In this document: positions 35,475 through 44,396 of the stretch, one piece after another
Numbering within the stretch: the first letter of the stretch is position 1
How the letters are laid out: the number at the start of each line of letters is the position of its first letter
Source: JANNAT01 sp031384605
Lineage (GTDB): Bacteria > Pseudomonadota > Alphaproteobacteria > Rhodobacterales > Rhodobacteraceae
DNA length: 64,000 nucleotides
Reading direction: 5' to 3'
Assembly: GCA_031384605.1 (NCBI GenBank)
Contig: JANNAT010000067.1
Location: 1-64,000 of the forward strand
Notes under the pieces: model-generated
Told to the model about the DNA's origin: nothing
The model's database searches: none
What the model saw: only the letters and a program-made list of their open reading frames with translations
Program-made: the position numbers and the translations under genes

Positions 35475-38252
35475 TTGACCGTTCAGCCAAAAATTAACCT
35501 CTCACCCCCTATTTCGGACGAGGTTCGCAAAACCACTTGCTATATGTGCGCGTGCCGCTGTGGCATTGATGTGCACCTGAAATCGGGCCGCGTCAGCTAT
35601 ATCGAAGGCAACCGGGATCATCCGATCAACAAGGGTGTTTTGTGCGCCAAGGGTGCATCGGGGATCATGCAGGTCACAGCGCCGTCGCGGTTGCGCAGCC
35701 CCTTGCGCCGGGTCGGGCCGCGCGGGTCCGGCGCGTTTGAGGAAATTTCCTGGGATGAGGCGCTGCAGCTGGCCGTCGACTGGATGAAACCTTTGCGCGA
35801 AACTGCCCCTGAGAAATTGGCGTTTTTTACCGGCCGTGATCAGTCACAATCTTTCACCGGCTGGTGGGCGCAGGCCTTTGGCACGCCCAATTACGCCGCC
35901 CATGGCGGATTTTGCAGCGTTAACATGGCCGCAGGCGGCATTTATACCATCGGCGGCGCGTTCTGGGAGTTTGGCCAACCCGATTGGGAGCGCACAAAGC
36001 TGTTCGTGCTGTTTGGCGTTGCCGAAGATCACGATTCGAATCCCATCAAAATCGGTTTGGGCAAGTTGAAAGAACGTGGCGCGCGGGTGATTGGTGTGAA
36101 CCCCATTCGCACAGGGTATAACGCGGTTGCAGATGACTGGATCGGCATAACGCCCGGCACCGATGGGCTGCTGATCCTGTCGTTGATCCATTGCTTGCTG
36201 GTGGCGGGCAAGATTGATCTGGAATACCTGGCGCGCTATACCAATGCGCCGTTGTTGGTGGTGTCAGAGGGCCCCGAAAAGGGTATGATCGCCAAGAACG
36301 CCGAAAGCCAACCCTTTGTAATTGATCGCAGAACCGGCAGTCCTGCGCCGTGGGATGGCAAAGGCGTGCAGCCCGATCTGGGTGCTGTTTACGGCAGCAA
36401 CCGCACGGTGTTTCAGCACATGGCGGAACGGTATTTGTCGCCCGACTATGCACCAGAGGCGGTGGCAGATCGTTGCGGCATCGCAGCCCCCCGCATTCAC
36501 GCTCTTGCGGCTGAACTGGCGCATGTAGCCTTCGATCAGGCCATTACCCTTGACCAACCCTGGACCGATTTTCGCGGTGACACGCATGAAAACATGCCCG
36601 GCCGCCCAGTGTCGTTCCATGCCATGCGGGGCATTTCCGCTCATTCCAACGGCTTCCAAACCGCCCGCGCGTTGCATCTGCTGCAAATCGTTCTGGGCAC
36701 GGTTGAAGTGCCCGGCGGCTATCGCCTGAAGCCGCCCTATCCAAAACCGATGGAGGCGCATCCCACCCCGCATTTCGTCACCGCCCCCGGAAAACCCCTA
36801 TCCGGCCCGCATCTGGGCTATGTGCGGGGGCCGGAAAATCTGGCGCTGAATGAGGATGGCTCGCCTGCCCGCATTGATAAGGCATTCACATGGGAGAACC
36901 CGTTTTCCGCCCATGGCATGATGCATATGGTGATCCCGAATGCCCATGCCGGTGATCCTTACAAAATCGACACGCTGTTTTTATACATGGCCAACATGGC
37001 GTGGAATTCGTCGATGAATTCCGCCGCCGTGATGGGCATGCTGACGGATAAAAGCCCGGATGGCGAATATGTCATCCCCCGGATCATCTATTCAGATGCT
37101 TATGCCTCTGAAATGGTGGCCTATGCCGACCTGATCCTGCCCGACACCACGTATCTTGAGCGTCACGATTGCATCAGTCTGCTGGATCGGCCCATCTCTG
37201 AACCTGGGGCCGCAGGCGATTCAATCCGCTGGCCGGTGGTGGAACCTGACCGGGATGTGCGCCCGTTTCAGTCGGTGCTGCTGGATCTTGGCGCGCGGCT
37301 GGGGCTGGCCCCGATGGTGAACGCCGATGGCAGCCCGAAGTTCAAAGACTATGCAGACTACATCCAAAACCACATTCGCCGCCCCGGTGTGGGGCCGCTG
37401 ATGGGGTTTCGCGGGCCGTATGGCACGCAGGAAGGGCGCGGCGATGCCAACCCCAACCAAATCGCCGCCTACATCGAAAATGGCGGGTTTTATCAGGCAC
37501 ATGTGCCAGAGGGGGCCGCGTTTTACAAACCCTGGAACGCCGCCTATCAGGATTGGGCGGTGAAAACATCGTTCTACGAAACACCCCAGCCCTATCTGTT
37601 TTCCATCTGGTCTGAGCCGATGCGTAAATTCCAAGCCGCCGCGGAAGGCGTCGGTTTTGTGCAACCGCCAGACCATCTGCGTGACCAGCTGAAAGTGGCG
37701 ATGGACCCGCTGCCGATCTGGTATCCGCCGTTTGGTGATGCTGCGGGCGCGGAATACCCTTTGCACGCCATCACCCAACGCCCGATGGATATGTATCATT
37801 CTTGGGGCACACAGAATGCATGGCTGCGCCAGATCAGGAGCAAGAATTACCTCTATGTGCCGACCAAAGTCTGGGCCGCGCAAGGATTTGAACCGGGCGA
37901 CTATGCCCGCGTCACCTCGCCCAGCGGTCAGATTGTGGTGCCCGTCGCCCATATGGCCGCATTGAACGAAAACACCGTCTGGACGTGGAACGCCATTGGC
38001 AAACGCAAAGGCGCATGGGCGCTGGACGAAGGGGCATCCGAGGCAACCGAGGGGTTTTTGCTGAACCATCTGATATCTGAGCTGTTGCCGATGCGCGGCG
38101 ACGGGCGGCGGTATAGCAATTCCGATCCGGTGACAGGGCAGGCCGCGTGGTTCGATTTGCGGGTGAAAATTGAACGGGTAGGCCCGCGCGACCATTCCGA
38201 ACCAGTGTTCGCAGCGGTATCAAGGGTTGTGCCAAAGGGAGAGAAACGATGA
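35475..38252 (+). CDS. soeA: Sulfite dehydrogenase (quinone), molybdopterin subunit SoeA
   Basis: A 925-residue molybdopterin oxidoreductase. The N-terminal 4Fe-4S site is CYMCACRCGIDVH and GVLCAKG (about 22-58), followed by molybdopterin domains and a C-terminal beta domain (GFEPGDYARVTSPSGQIVVPV). With the downstream ferredoxin and membrane anchor it matches SoeABC, the cytoplasm-facing sulfite-oxidising complex that passes electrons to quinone. The start is TTG at 35475 after GGTAGGGGG, giving MTVQPKINLSPP; no ATG lies before the cluster. It overlaps soeB by four bases. A related tetrathionate or polysulfide reductase cannot be excluded on sequence alone; the taurine context strongly favours sulfite. 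Confidence 0.85.
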   Translation: MTVQPKINLSPPISDEVRKTTCYMCACRCGIDVHLKSGRVSYIEGNRDHPINKGVLCAKGASGIMQVTAPSRLRSPLRRVGPRGSGAFEEISWDEALQLAVDWMKPLRETAPEKLAFFTGRDQSQSFTGWWAQAFGTPNYAAHGGFCSVNMAAGGIYTIGGAFWEFGQPDWERTKLFVLFGVAEDHDSNPIKIGLGKLKERGARVIGVNPIRTGYNAVADDWIGITPGTDGLLILSLIHCLLVAGKIDLEYLARYTNAPLLVVSEGPEKGMIAKNAESQPFVIDRRTGSPAPWDGKGVQPDLGAVYGSNRTVFQHMAERYLSPDYAPEAVADRCGIAAPRIHALAAELAHVAFDQAITLDQPWTDFRGDTHENMPGRPVSFHAMRGISAHSNGFQTARALHLLQIVLGTVEVPGGYRLKPPYPKPMEAHPTPHFVTAPGKPLSGPHLGYVRGPENLALNEDGSPARIDKAFTWENPFSAHGMMHMVIPNAHAGDPYKIDTLFLYMANMAWNSSMNSAAVMGMLTDKSPDGEYVIPRIIYSDAYASEMVAYADLILPDTTYLERHDCISLLDRPISEPGAAGDSIRWPVVEPDRDVRPFQSVLLDLGARLGLAPMVNADGSPKFKDYADYIQNHIRRPGVGPLMGFRGPYGTQEGRGDANPNQIAAYIENGGFYQAHVPEGAAFYKPWNAAYQDWAVKTSFYETPQPYLFSIWSEPMRKFQAAAEGVGFVQPPDHLRDQLKVAMDPLPIWYPPFGDAAGAEYPLHAITQRPMDMYHSWGTQNAWLRQIRSKNYLYVPTKVWAAQGFEPGDYARVTSPSGQIVVPVAHMAALNENTVWTWNAIGKRKGAWALDEGASEATEGFLLNHLISELLPMRGDGRRYSNSDPVTGQAAWFDLRVKIERVGPRDHSEPVFAAVSRVVPKGEKR

Positions 38253-38986
38253 CGGCACTGCCCGCGACCACGGCGAAAAAACTGGGGCTGGTGGTGGATC
38301 TGGACACCTGCGTTGGCTGTCAGGCCTGTGTTACGGCCTGCAAGGGTTGGAACGACCAGGGTTACGGCGCGCCTTTGTCGGATCAAGACCCGTATGGCGC
38401 AAATCCATCGGGTACATTCTTAAACCGTGTTCACAGCTATGCTGTGCAACCCCTTGACGGGCCTGCGCAAATCATAAACTTCCCGCGCAGCTGTTTGCAC
38501 TGCGAAGACGCCCCTTGCGTCACGGTTTGCCCCACAGGTGCCAGTTATAAACGTGCCGAGGATGGGATTGTTCTGGTTAATGAAGATGCCTGCATGGGCT
38601 GCGGTTTGTGTGCCTGGGCCTGCCCTTATGGTGCGCGCGAAATGGATGCAGATGCAGGGGTAATGAAGAAATGCACCCTGTGTGTTGACCGGATTTATAA
38701 CGAGAATCTTCCCGAGGAAGACCGCGAACCCGCCTGCGTGCGCGGCTGTCCCACGGGCGCACGTCATTTTGGCGATTTTGCTGATCCTGACTCGGCGGTC
38801 AGTAAACTTAGTGCAACGCGCGGCGGATATGCCCTGATGCCCGATCTGGGCACCAAACCCACAAACCGCTATTTGCCGCCCCGCAAGAAAGACCTGCGGC
38901 AAGAAGCCAGCCTTTTGGCCCCGTTGCTGGATATCCAAGCCACGGGTTTCGCCGGATGGCTTGACCGCGTGCTGGGGAAGATCTGA
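38249..38986 (+). CDS. soeB: Sulfite dehydrogenase iron-sulfur subunit SoeB
   Basis: A 245-residue four-cluster ferredoxin. Cysteine sets are visible in order: CVGCQACVTACKGW (about 21-34), CLHCEDAPCVTVCPTGA (about 83-99), CMGCGLCAWACPYGARE (about 116-132) and CTLCVDRIYNENL with CVRGCPTGARHFG (about 142-175). It carries electrons from SoeA to the membrane subunit. Overlaps of four bases with soeA and three bases with soeC mark a single translation unit. Confidence 0.93.
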   Translation: MTALPATTAKKLGLVVDLDTCVGCQACVTACKGWNDQGYGAPLSDQDPYGANPSGTFLNRVHSYAVQPLDGPAQIINFPRSCLHCEDAPCVTVCPTGASYKRAEDGIVLVNEDACMGCGLCAWACPYGAREMDADAGVMKKCTLCVDRIYNENLPEEDREPACVRGCPTGARHFGDFADPDSAVSKLSATRGGYALMPDLGTKPTNRYLPPRKKDLRQEASLLAPLLDIQATGFAGWLDRVLGKI

Positions 38987-39858
38987 TGCACCCCGCGCCG
39001 TCGGTTATCGTGTTTTCCGTGCTGTCTGGCATGGGATTTGGCCTGTTGGCCTATCTTGGTGCGGGACTTGTACATCCGTATGGATGGATGGCGTTCTTTT
39101 GGTGGGGCCTGGGGTACGGCCTTGCAATCATTGGATTATTGGCTGCGACACTGCATTTGGCAAATCCGAGAAACGCGATCAAAGCCTTCAGCCAATGGCG
39201 CACCAGCTGGCTTTCGCGCGAAGCTTGGGCGGCGGTTGCCACTTTGGTGATTTTGGCCCCTGTAGCCCTGTCTGATTGGCTGAACCTGGGCTGGCCGCGC
39301 CAGATTGGCGTTCTTGGCGCGGCTTTGGCGCTGTTTACCGTATTTACCACGTCAATGATCTATACCCAGATCAAAGCCGTGCCGCGCTGGAACCATTGGA
39401 CCAATCCGGTGATGTTTCTGGGGTTCGCGTTAACGGGTGGCGCGCTGCTGACGGGGCTGTGGATTGCGGAATATCTGTTTGCCGGCCTTGGAGTGTTGTT
39501 GCTTTGGGTTTGGAGACTGGGCGATCAGCAGTTTAACAAACGCGCTCAAACCCTTGGAACTGCTACGGGATTAGACCGGGTCGGGACGGTAACTGTGTTC
39601 GAACAGGCGCATACGGCAGGCAATTATCTGTTGCGCGAGATGATCTTTGTCGTGGCGCGCAAACACGTGACAAAGCTGCGCAACATCGCTTTGGGTCTGG
39701 CGGCGATCGCACCTGCGATCATGCTTTTGGTGCTGCCCAATACGCCGTTGGTTTTTGGCATCGCGGCTTTGTGTCATTTGACCGGCGCATTTGCCGCGCG
39801 CTGGTTGTTTTTTGCCCAAGCTGAACATGTGGTGGGCCTGTATTACGGCAGAAGGTAA
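38986..39858 (+). CDS. soeC: Sulfite dehydrogenase membrane anchor SoeC (DmsC-like)
   Basis: A 290-residue protein of the DmsC anchor family with about eight transmembrane helices. It lacks heme ligands in obvious positions, as in other DmsC members, and provides the quinone-reducing site. The start ATG overlaps the TGA of soeB. It is the last gene of the unit; a phosphotransferase follows 53 bases later with a separate role. Confidence 0.88.
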   Translation: MHPAPSVIVFSVLSGMGFGLLAYLGAGLVHPYGWMAFFWWGLGYGLAIIGLLAATLHLANPRNAIKAFSQWRTSWLSREAWAAVATLVILAPVALSDWLNLGWPRQIGVLGAALALFTVFTTSMIYTQIKAVPRWNHWTNPVMFLGFALTGGALLTGLWIAEYLFAGLGVLLLWVWRLGDQQFNKRAQTLGTATGLDRVGTVTVFEQAHTAGNYLLREMIFVVARKHVTKLRNIALGLAAIAPAIMLLVLPNTPLVFGIAALCHLTGAFAARWLFFAQAEHVVGLYYGRR

Positions 39859-39911
39859 GGCTTTGACGACAGGCATTTTTTCTTCCACCATGCGCGGCAA
39901 AAGGGGGGGCG

Positions 39912-40787
39912 ATGAATAAGATTGAAGCGATGATCTGCGCCATGCCGATCTGGCAGGGGCCAGTGCGGATACAACCTTTGGATGGCGGCATCACCAACGT
40001 CAATATGCTGGTCCAGGACGATGTGCGCCGGGCCGTGGTGCGGCTGGGCGATGATATTCCGGTGCATCACATCATGCGGTTTAATGAGGCAAACGCCAGC
40101 CGGGCGGCCCATGCGGCGGGGGTATCGCCTGCGGTGATCTACCATGCGCCGGGGGCCTTGGTGATTGATTACATCGAAGGGCGCACTTTGGTGGCGGTTG
40201 ATTTTAAGAACGATTCCGTTCTGGATCAAGCGGTTGCGCTGGTTGCATCAGCGCATCGCGACATTCCCACCCATTTGCGCGGGGCGGTGTTAACTTTTTG
40301 GGTGTTCCACGTGATCCGCGATTACGCCGCAACTTTGCGTCAGGCAGACAGCGGGCACCTGCCGGCTTTGCCTGAACTGTTGGCGCAGGCATCAATTTTG
40401 GAAACTGCTGTTGGGCCGATAGACCTGATCTTTGGTCATAACGATCTATTGCCGGCCAATTTTCTGTTAGATGCCTCTCGTATGTGGTTGATTGATTGGG
40501 ACTATGCCGGTTTTAACTCTCCATTATTTGACTTGGGCGGCCTGGCTGCCAACACAGGTTTATCGTCGGCGCAAGAGGCGCGGATGTTGTCGGGCTACTT
40601 TGGCGCAGACCCGGATCTACAGCTGTGGCGCAGCTACCACGCGATGAAAGCGGCGGCGGCACTGCGCGAAGCAGTGTGGAGCATGGTATCTGAGGTATTT
40701 TCCGAGATCGACTTTGATTATGCGGCCTATACGGCGACGCAATTAACCACGTACCGGGCGGCATTTGACGCATTCCGGCAATCCTGA
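39912..40787 (+). CDS. Choline/aminoglycoside-kinase-like phosphotransferase
   Basis: A 291-residue small-molecule kinase of the choline kinase/APH group. It has PLDGGITNVNMLVQ (ATP-binding loop, about 22-35), the catalytic FGHNDLLPANFLLD (about 176-189; usual HxDxxxxN form) and LIDWDYAGFNSP with the metal Asp. It should phosphorylate a hydroxyl of choline, a methylated amine alcohol, or another small substrate. It lies seven bases before the dimethylglycine dehydrogenase-like gene on the same strand, so they are probably co-expressed. The substrate is unknown. Confidence 0.8.
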   Translation: MNKIEAMICAMPIWQGPVRIQPLDGGITNVNMLVQDDVRRAVVRLGDDIPVHHIMRFNEANASRAAHAAGVSPAVIYHAPGALVIDYIEGRTLVAVDFKNDSVLDQAVALVASAHRDIPTHLRGAVLTFWVFHVIRDYAATLRQADSGHLPALPELLAQASILETAVGPIDLIFGHNDLLPANFLLDASRMWLIDWDYAGFNSPLFDLGGLAANTGLSSAQEARMLSGYFGADPDLQLWRSYHAMKAAAALREAVWSMVSEVFSEIDFDYAAYTATQLTTYRAAFDAFRQS

Positions 40788-40794
40788 GGGCAAT

Positions 40795-43245
40795 ATGGCA
40801 GACTTACCCGGCACAGCGCGTGCGGTTATCATTGGCGGCGGCATCATTGGCTGTTCCACCGCCTATCACATGGGCAAACTGGGCTGGACCGACACGGTTT
40901 TGCTGGAACGCAAAAAGCTGACTTCTGGCACGACGTTTCATGCGGCGGGGTTGGTGGGGCAGTTGCGAACATCGGCTAACATTACGCAATTGCTGGGATA
41001 TTCGGTTGAGTTGTACAAACGTTTGGAGGCCGAGACGGGGCTGCAGACCGGCTGGAAAATGAACGGCGGTTTGCGGTTGGCTTGCAATGCCGAACGCTGG
41101 ACCGAAGTGAAGCGTCAGGCAACCACAGCGCATAGTTTCGGGTTGGAAATGCACCTGCTGACGCCGCAAGAGGCGCAGGATATGTGGCCGTTGATGACCA
41201 TTGACGATCTGGTGGGGGCGGCGTTTTTGCCCACCGACGGACAGGCGAACCCGACGGATATCACCATGTCGCTGGCAAAAGGCGCGCGGATGGCGGGGGT
41301 GAAGATTTTCGAAGACACTCCGGTTCTGCGGATCATTGTCGAGAACGGCCGCATAAGGGGGGTGCAAACGCCGCAGGGCACCATTGAATGTGAGAAAGTG
41401 ATTTGCTGTGCAGGGCAGTGGACGCGGGTATTGGCGGGGTCGGTCGGGGTGAATGTGCCCTTGGTTTCGGTCGAACATCAGTACATGATTACTGAAAAGA
41501 TTGAAGGGGTTACGTCCAACCTACCAACCTTGCGCGACCCTGACAGGCTGACCTACTGGAAAGAGGAAGTCGGTGGTCTGGTCTGGGGCGGGTATGAGCC
41601 GAACCCGAAACCCTGGGCCGTTGGGGGCATCCCGGACGGCTTTCATTTTGATTTGCTGACGTCAGATTTTGACCACTACAGCCAGTTCATGCCCGATGCG
41701 ATTGCGCGGGTGCCGGCGTTGGAAACGGCGGGGATCAAGCAATTGCTAAACGGTCCGGAAAGTTTCACGCCGGATGGGAATTTTATTCTGGGTGAGGCCC
41801 CGGAGCTGAAGAATTTCTTTGTCGGCGCGGGGTTTAATGCTTTTGGCATCGCCTCTGGGGGCGGCGCGGGCATGGCGCTGGCGGAATGGGCCACCAAGGG
41901 GGCAGCACCCTATGATCTTTGGCCGGTAGACATTCGCCGCTTTGGCCGGGTGCATTTGTCGACCGATTGGGTGCGCGCGCGCACTGTTGAAGCTTATGGT
42001 AAACACTACACAATTGCCTGGCCCGGCGAGGAAATGCGCTCGGCACGGCCAACACGCCGGTCGCCTTTATATGCGCATCTGGCCCGCGCAGGGGCGTGTT
42101 TTGGGGAAAAACTGGGGTGGGAGCGGCCAAACTGGTTTGCGGATCTGGGCGCAGGTGAGCAGCCTTTAGACCGCTATTCCTATCAACGCCCCGGTTGGTG
42201 GGATGCGGTGCGACGTGAACATCTGGCGTGCCGCGCGGCGGCGGTTTTAATTGATCAGACCTCTTTCGCCAAATTCACGCTGAAAGGCCCGGATGCGGCG
42301 GCGGCGCTGAACTGGATTGCTGCCGGCAATGTTGACCGGGCAGTTGGTAGTTTGACCTATACCCAAATGTTGAATGATCGCGGTGGGATAGAGGCCGATG
42401 TTACAGTGGTGCGTGAAGCGTGGGATCAATTCTATATCGTCACGGGAACGGGCTTTGCCACGCATGATTTCAACTGGATCGCGCGAAATATTCCGGCTCA
42501 AATGCGCTGTGAACTGGTGGATGTCACCCCCGCATTATCGGTGCTGTCCCTGATGGGGCCAAACGCGCGGGCGATTTTGGCCTGCATTTGCAAGGATGAT
42601 CTGACCAACGCCGGGTTCCCTTTTGGCACAGCGCGGCAAATATCGGTGGCCAATTGCCCGGTGCTGGCGTTGCGGGTGACTTATGTCGGGGAACTGGGCT
42701 GGGAATTGCACATGCCCTGCGATGTGGCTGTGACGGTGTTTGAGGCATTGCAGGTGGCGGGGGCGGCGTTCGGGCTGGCCAATGCAGGGTACCGCGCCAT
42801 CGAAACCCTTCGATTGGAGAAAGGCTATCGGGCCTGGGGGGCCGATATTGGGCCGGATCATACGCCAGTGGAGGCAGGGTTGGCTTGGGCGTGCAAAATG
42901 AAATCTGGGGTGCCGTTCAAAGGCCGGGATGCGGTTGCAGCGCAACTTTCGGGCGGCGTGAAAAAGCGGCTGGCGGGGTTTAGCGTGGCCGATCCATCGG
43001 TGATCTTGCTGGGGCGCGAGACGATTTACCGTGATGGCGTTCGGGTTGGATGGCTGTCATCGGGCGGATTTGGTCATACCGTTGGGCGGCCGATTGGCTA
43101 TGGCTATGTCCGCCGCAGCGACGGGGTGGACGATGGCTTTATGACCTCGGGCAGTTATGAGCTGGAAGTGGCGTCGGAACGCGTGCCAGCAACGCTGCAT
43201 CTGGGCGCGCTTTATGATCCCACAAATGCCCGGATAAAGGCCTAA
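40795..43245 (+). CDS. FAD-dependent oxidoreductase with GcvT domain (dimethylglycine dehydrogenase-like)
   Basis: An 816-residue flavoprotein. The N-terminal Rossmann motif VIIGGGIIGCSTAYHMGKLGWTDTVLLERKKLTSGTTFHAAGLVG (about 10-54) contains the His in TFHAAG that in this family carries covalent FAD. A glycine-cleavage T-like domain runs from about 420 to 810, with GELGWELHMP and LRLEKGYRAWGADIGPDHTP. Members demethylate dimethylglycine, sarcosine or related N-methyl compounds with tetrahydrofolate. The ATG at 40795 is preferred over 40765, which lies inside the kinase gene. Precise substrate is unknown. Confidence 0.88.
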   Translation: MADLPGTARAVIIGGGIIGCSTAYHMGKLGWTDTVLLERKKLTSGTTFHAAGLVGQLRTSANITQLLGYSVELYKRLEAETGLQTGWKMNGGLRLACNAERWTEVKRQATTAHSFGLEMHLLTPQEAQDMWPLMTIDDLVGAAFLPTDGQANPTDITMSLAKGARMAGVKIFEDTPVLRIIVENGRIRGVQTPQGTIECEKVICCAGQWTRVLAGSVGVNVPLVSVEHQYMITEKIEGVTSNLPTLRDPDRLTYWKEEVGGLVWGGYEPNPKPWAVGGIPDGFHFDLLTSDFDHYSQFMPDAIARVPALETAGIKQLLNGPESFTPDGNFILGEAPELKNFFVGAGFNAFGIASGGGAGMALAEWATKGAAPYDLWPVDIRRFGRVHLSTDWVRARTVEAYGKHYTIAWPGEEMRSARPTRRSPLYAHLARAGACFGEKLGWERPNWFADLGAGEQPLDRYSYQRPGWWDAVRREHLACRAAAVLIDQTSFAKFTLKGPDAAAALNWIAAGNVDRAVGSLTYTQMLNDRGGIEADVTVVREAWDQFYIVTGTGFATHDFNWIARNIPAQMRCELVDVTPALSVLSLMGPNARAILACICKDDLTNAGFPFGTARQISVANCPVLALRVTYVGELGWELHMPCDVAVTVFEALQVAGAAFGLANAGYRAIETLRLEKGYRAWGADIGPDHTPVEAGLAWACKMKSGVPFKGRDAVAAQLSGGVKKRLAGFSVADPSVILLGRETIYRDGVRVGWLSSGGFGHTVGRPIGYGYVRRSDGVDDGFMTSGSYELEVASERVPATLHLGALYDPTNARIKA

Positions 43246-43353
43246 CCGCCCGATTTTAAGGCGAAAAGGGCCTTTGGCGGGGATATTTTTGCCAGAATGA
43301 AAGGGTCGGGGCCGCGCAAGTGCCTTGTAACGAATCGATATTGGGATTTACCA

Positions 43354-43372
43354 TCTGGTCAAATTAACCAGA
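43354..43372. promoter_or_regulatory. Inverted repeat, candidate GntR-type operator before BMP transporter
   Basis: TCTGGT (43354-43359) and ACCAGA (43367-43372) flank a 7-base centre. CTGGTC-ACCAG palindromes are typical operators of FadR/VanR-type GntR repressors. It ends 26 bases before the start codon of the substrate-binding protein. No GntR gene of that type is in the window, so the regulator is unknown. Confidence 0.45.
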
Positions 43373-43397
43373 AACTTTCACATGGGGGACTTTGCGG

Positions 43398-44396
43398 ATG
43401 GCTTATTTCACAGTATCGCGGCGTGGTTTGTTGTTGGGCGGGGCGGCGCTTGCAGCCGTTGGTCCTGCGCGCCTTTGGGCGGCAGAGCCGATCAAGATGG
43501 CGGGGATTTACACGGTGCCTGTGGAACAGCAATGGGTCAGCCGTATCCATATCGCCGCCGAAGCGGCCAAAGCCGCCGGAACAGTGGATTATGCCTATAC
43601 CGAAAACGTCGCCAACACCGATTATCCACGTGTGATGCGGGAATATTGCGAAAGTGGCGTGAAATTCATCGTTGGCGAGATTTTCGGCGCCGAAGCCGAA
43701 GCGCGCGAAGTTTGCGCCGAATATCCCGATGTGGCGTTCCTGATGGGATCATCCTTCTTGCCCGATACAGCAGTGCCGAATTTGGCGGTGTTTGACAATT
43801 ATATCCAGGACGCCGCCTATCTTTCGGGCATCGTTGCGGGGGCAATGACCAAGGGTAACATTGGCATGGTCGGCGGCTTTCCCATTCCCGAGGTGAACCG
43901 GTTGATGAATGCCTTTGTGGCGGGCGCGCGCGAAATGAACCCGGCGATCAAGTTTCAGGTCAGCTTTATCGGATCATGGTTTGACCCGCCAAAAGCCAAG
44001 GAAACCGCCTTTGCCATGATCGAGGCGGGCGCGGATATGCTATATGCCGAACGCTTTGGCGTGTCGGACGCGGCAAAGGAAAAGGGCGTGCTGGCCATCG
44101 GCAATGTGATTGATACCCAAGCTGATTATCCTGATACCGTCGTGGTGTCAGCCTTGTGGAATTTCGGCCCCACAATGACCAAGGCGATCGAGGCGATCAC
44201 GGCGGGCGCTTTTAAGGCCGATAACTATGGCGTCTATTCGTTTATGAAAGAAGGCGGCAGTTCTTTGTCACCCTACGGCACGTTTGAGGGCAAAGTGCCC
44301 GAGGCCGCCGTGGCGATGGTGGCAGCCAAAATGGCGGCGATCATGGATGGGTCGTTTACTGTGGCGATAGACGATACCGAGCCTAAATCGTCGTGA
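43398..44396 (+). CDS. BMP-family ABC transporter substrate-binding protein
   Basis: A 332-residue periplasmic binding protein of the BMP (basic membrane protein/nucleoside) family. The N-terminal signal MAYFTVSRRGLLLGGAALAAVGPARLWAAE has a twin-arginine SRRGLLLGG motif and AxA cleavage, so it is probably exported by the Tat route. It has NYIQDAAYLSGIVAGAMTKGNIGMVGG in mid-protein and conserved GSWFDPPKAKETAFAMIEAGADMLYAE. The start ATG at 43398 is preferred to a TTG at 43392. It opens an operon with ABC ATPase, two permeases and an amidohydrolase. BMP proteins typically bind nucleosides or purine-like compounds. Confidence 0.88.
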   Translation: MAYFTVSRRGLLLGGAALAAVGPARLWAAEPIKMAGIYTVPVEQQWVSRIHIAAEAAKAAGTVDYAYTENVANTDYPRVMREYCESGVKFIVGEIFGAEAEAREVCAEYPDVAFLMGSSFLPDTAVPNLAVFDNYIQDAAYLSGIVAGAMTKGNIGMVGGFPIPEVNRLMNAFVAGAREMNPAIKFQVSFIGSWFDPPKAKETAFAMIEAGADMLYAERFGVSDAAKEKGVLAIGNVIDTQADYPDTVVVSALWNFGPTMTKAIEAITAGAFKADNYGVYSFMKEGGSSLSPYGTFEGKVPEAAVAMVAAKMAAIMDGSFTVAIDDTEPKSS

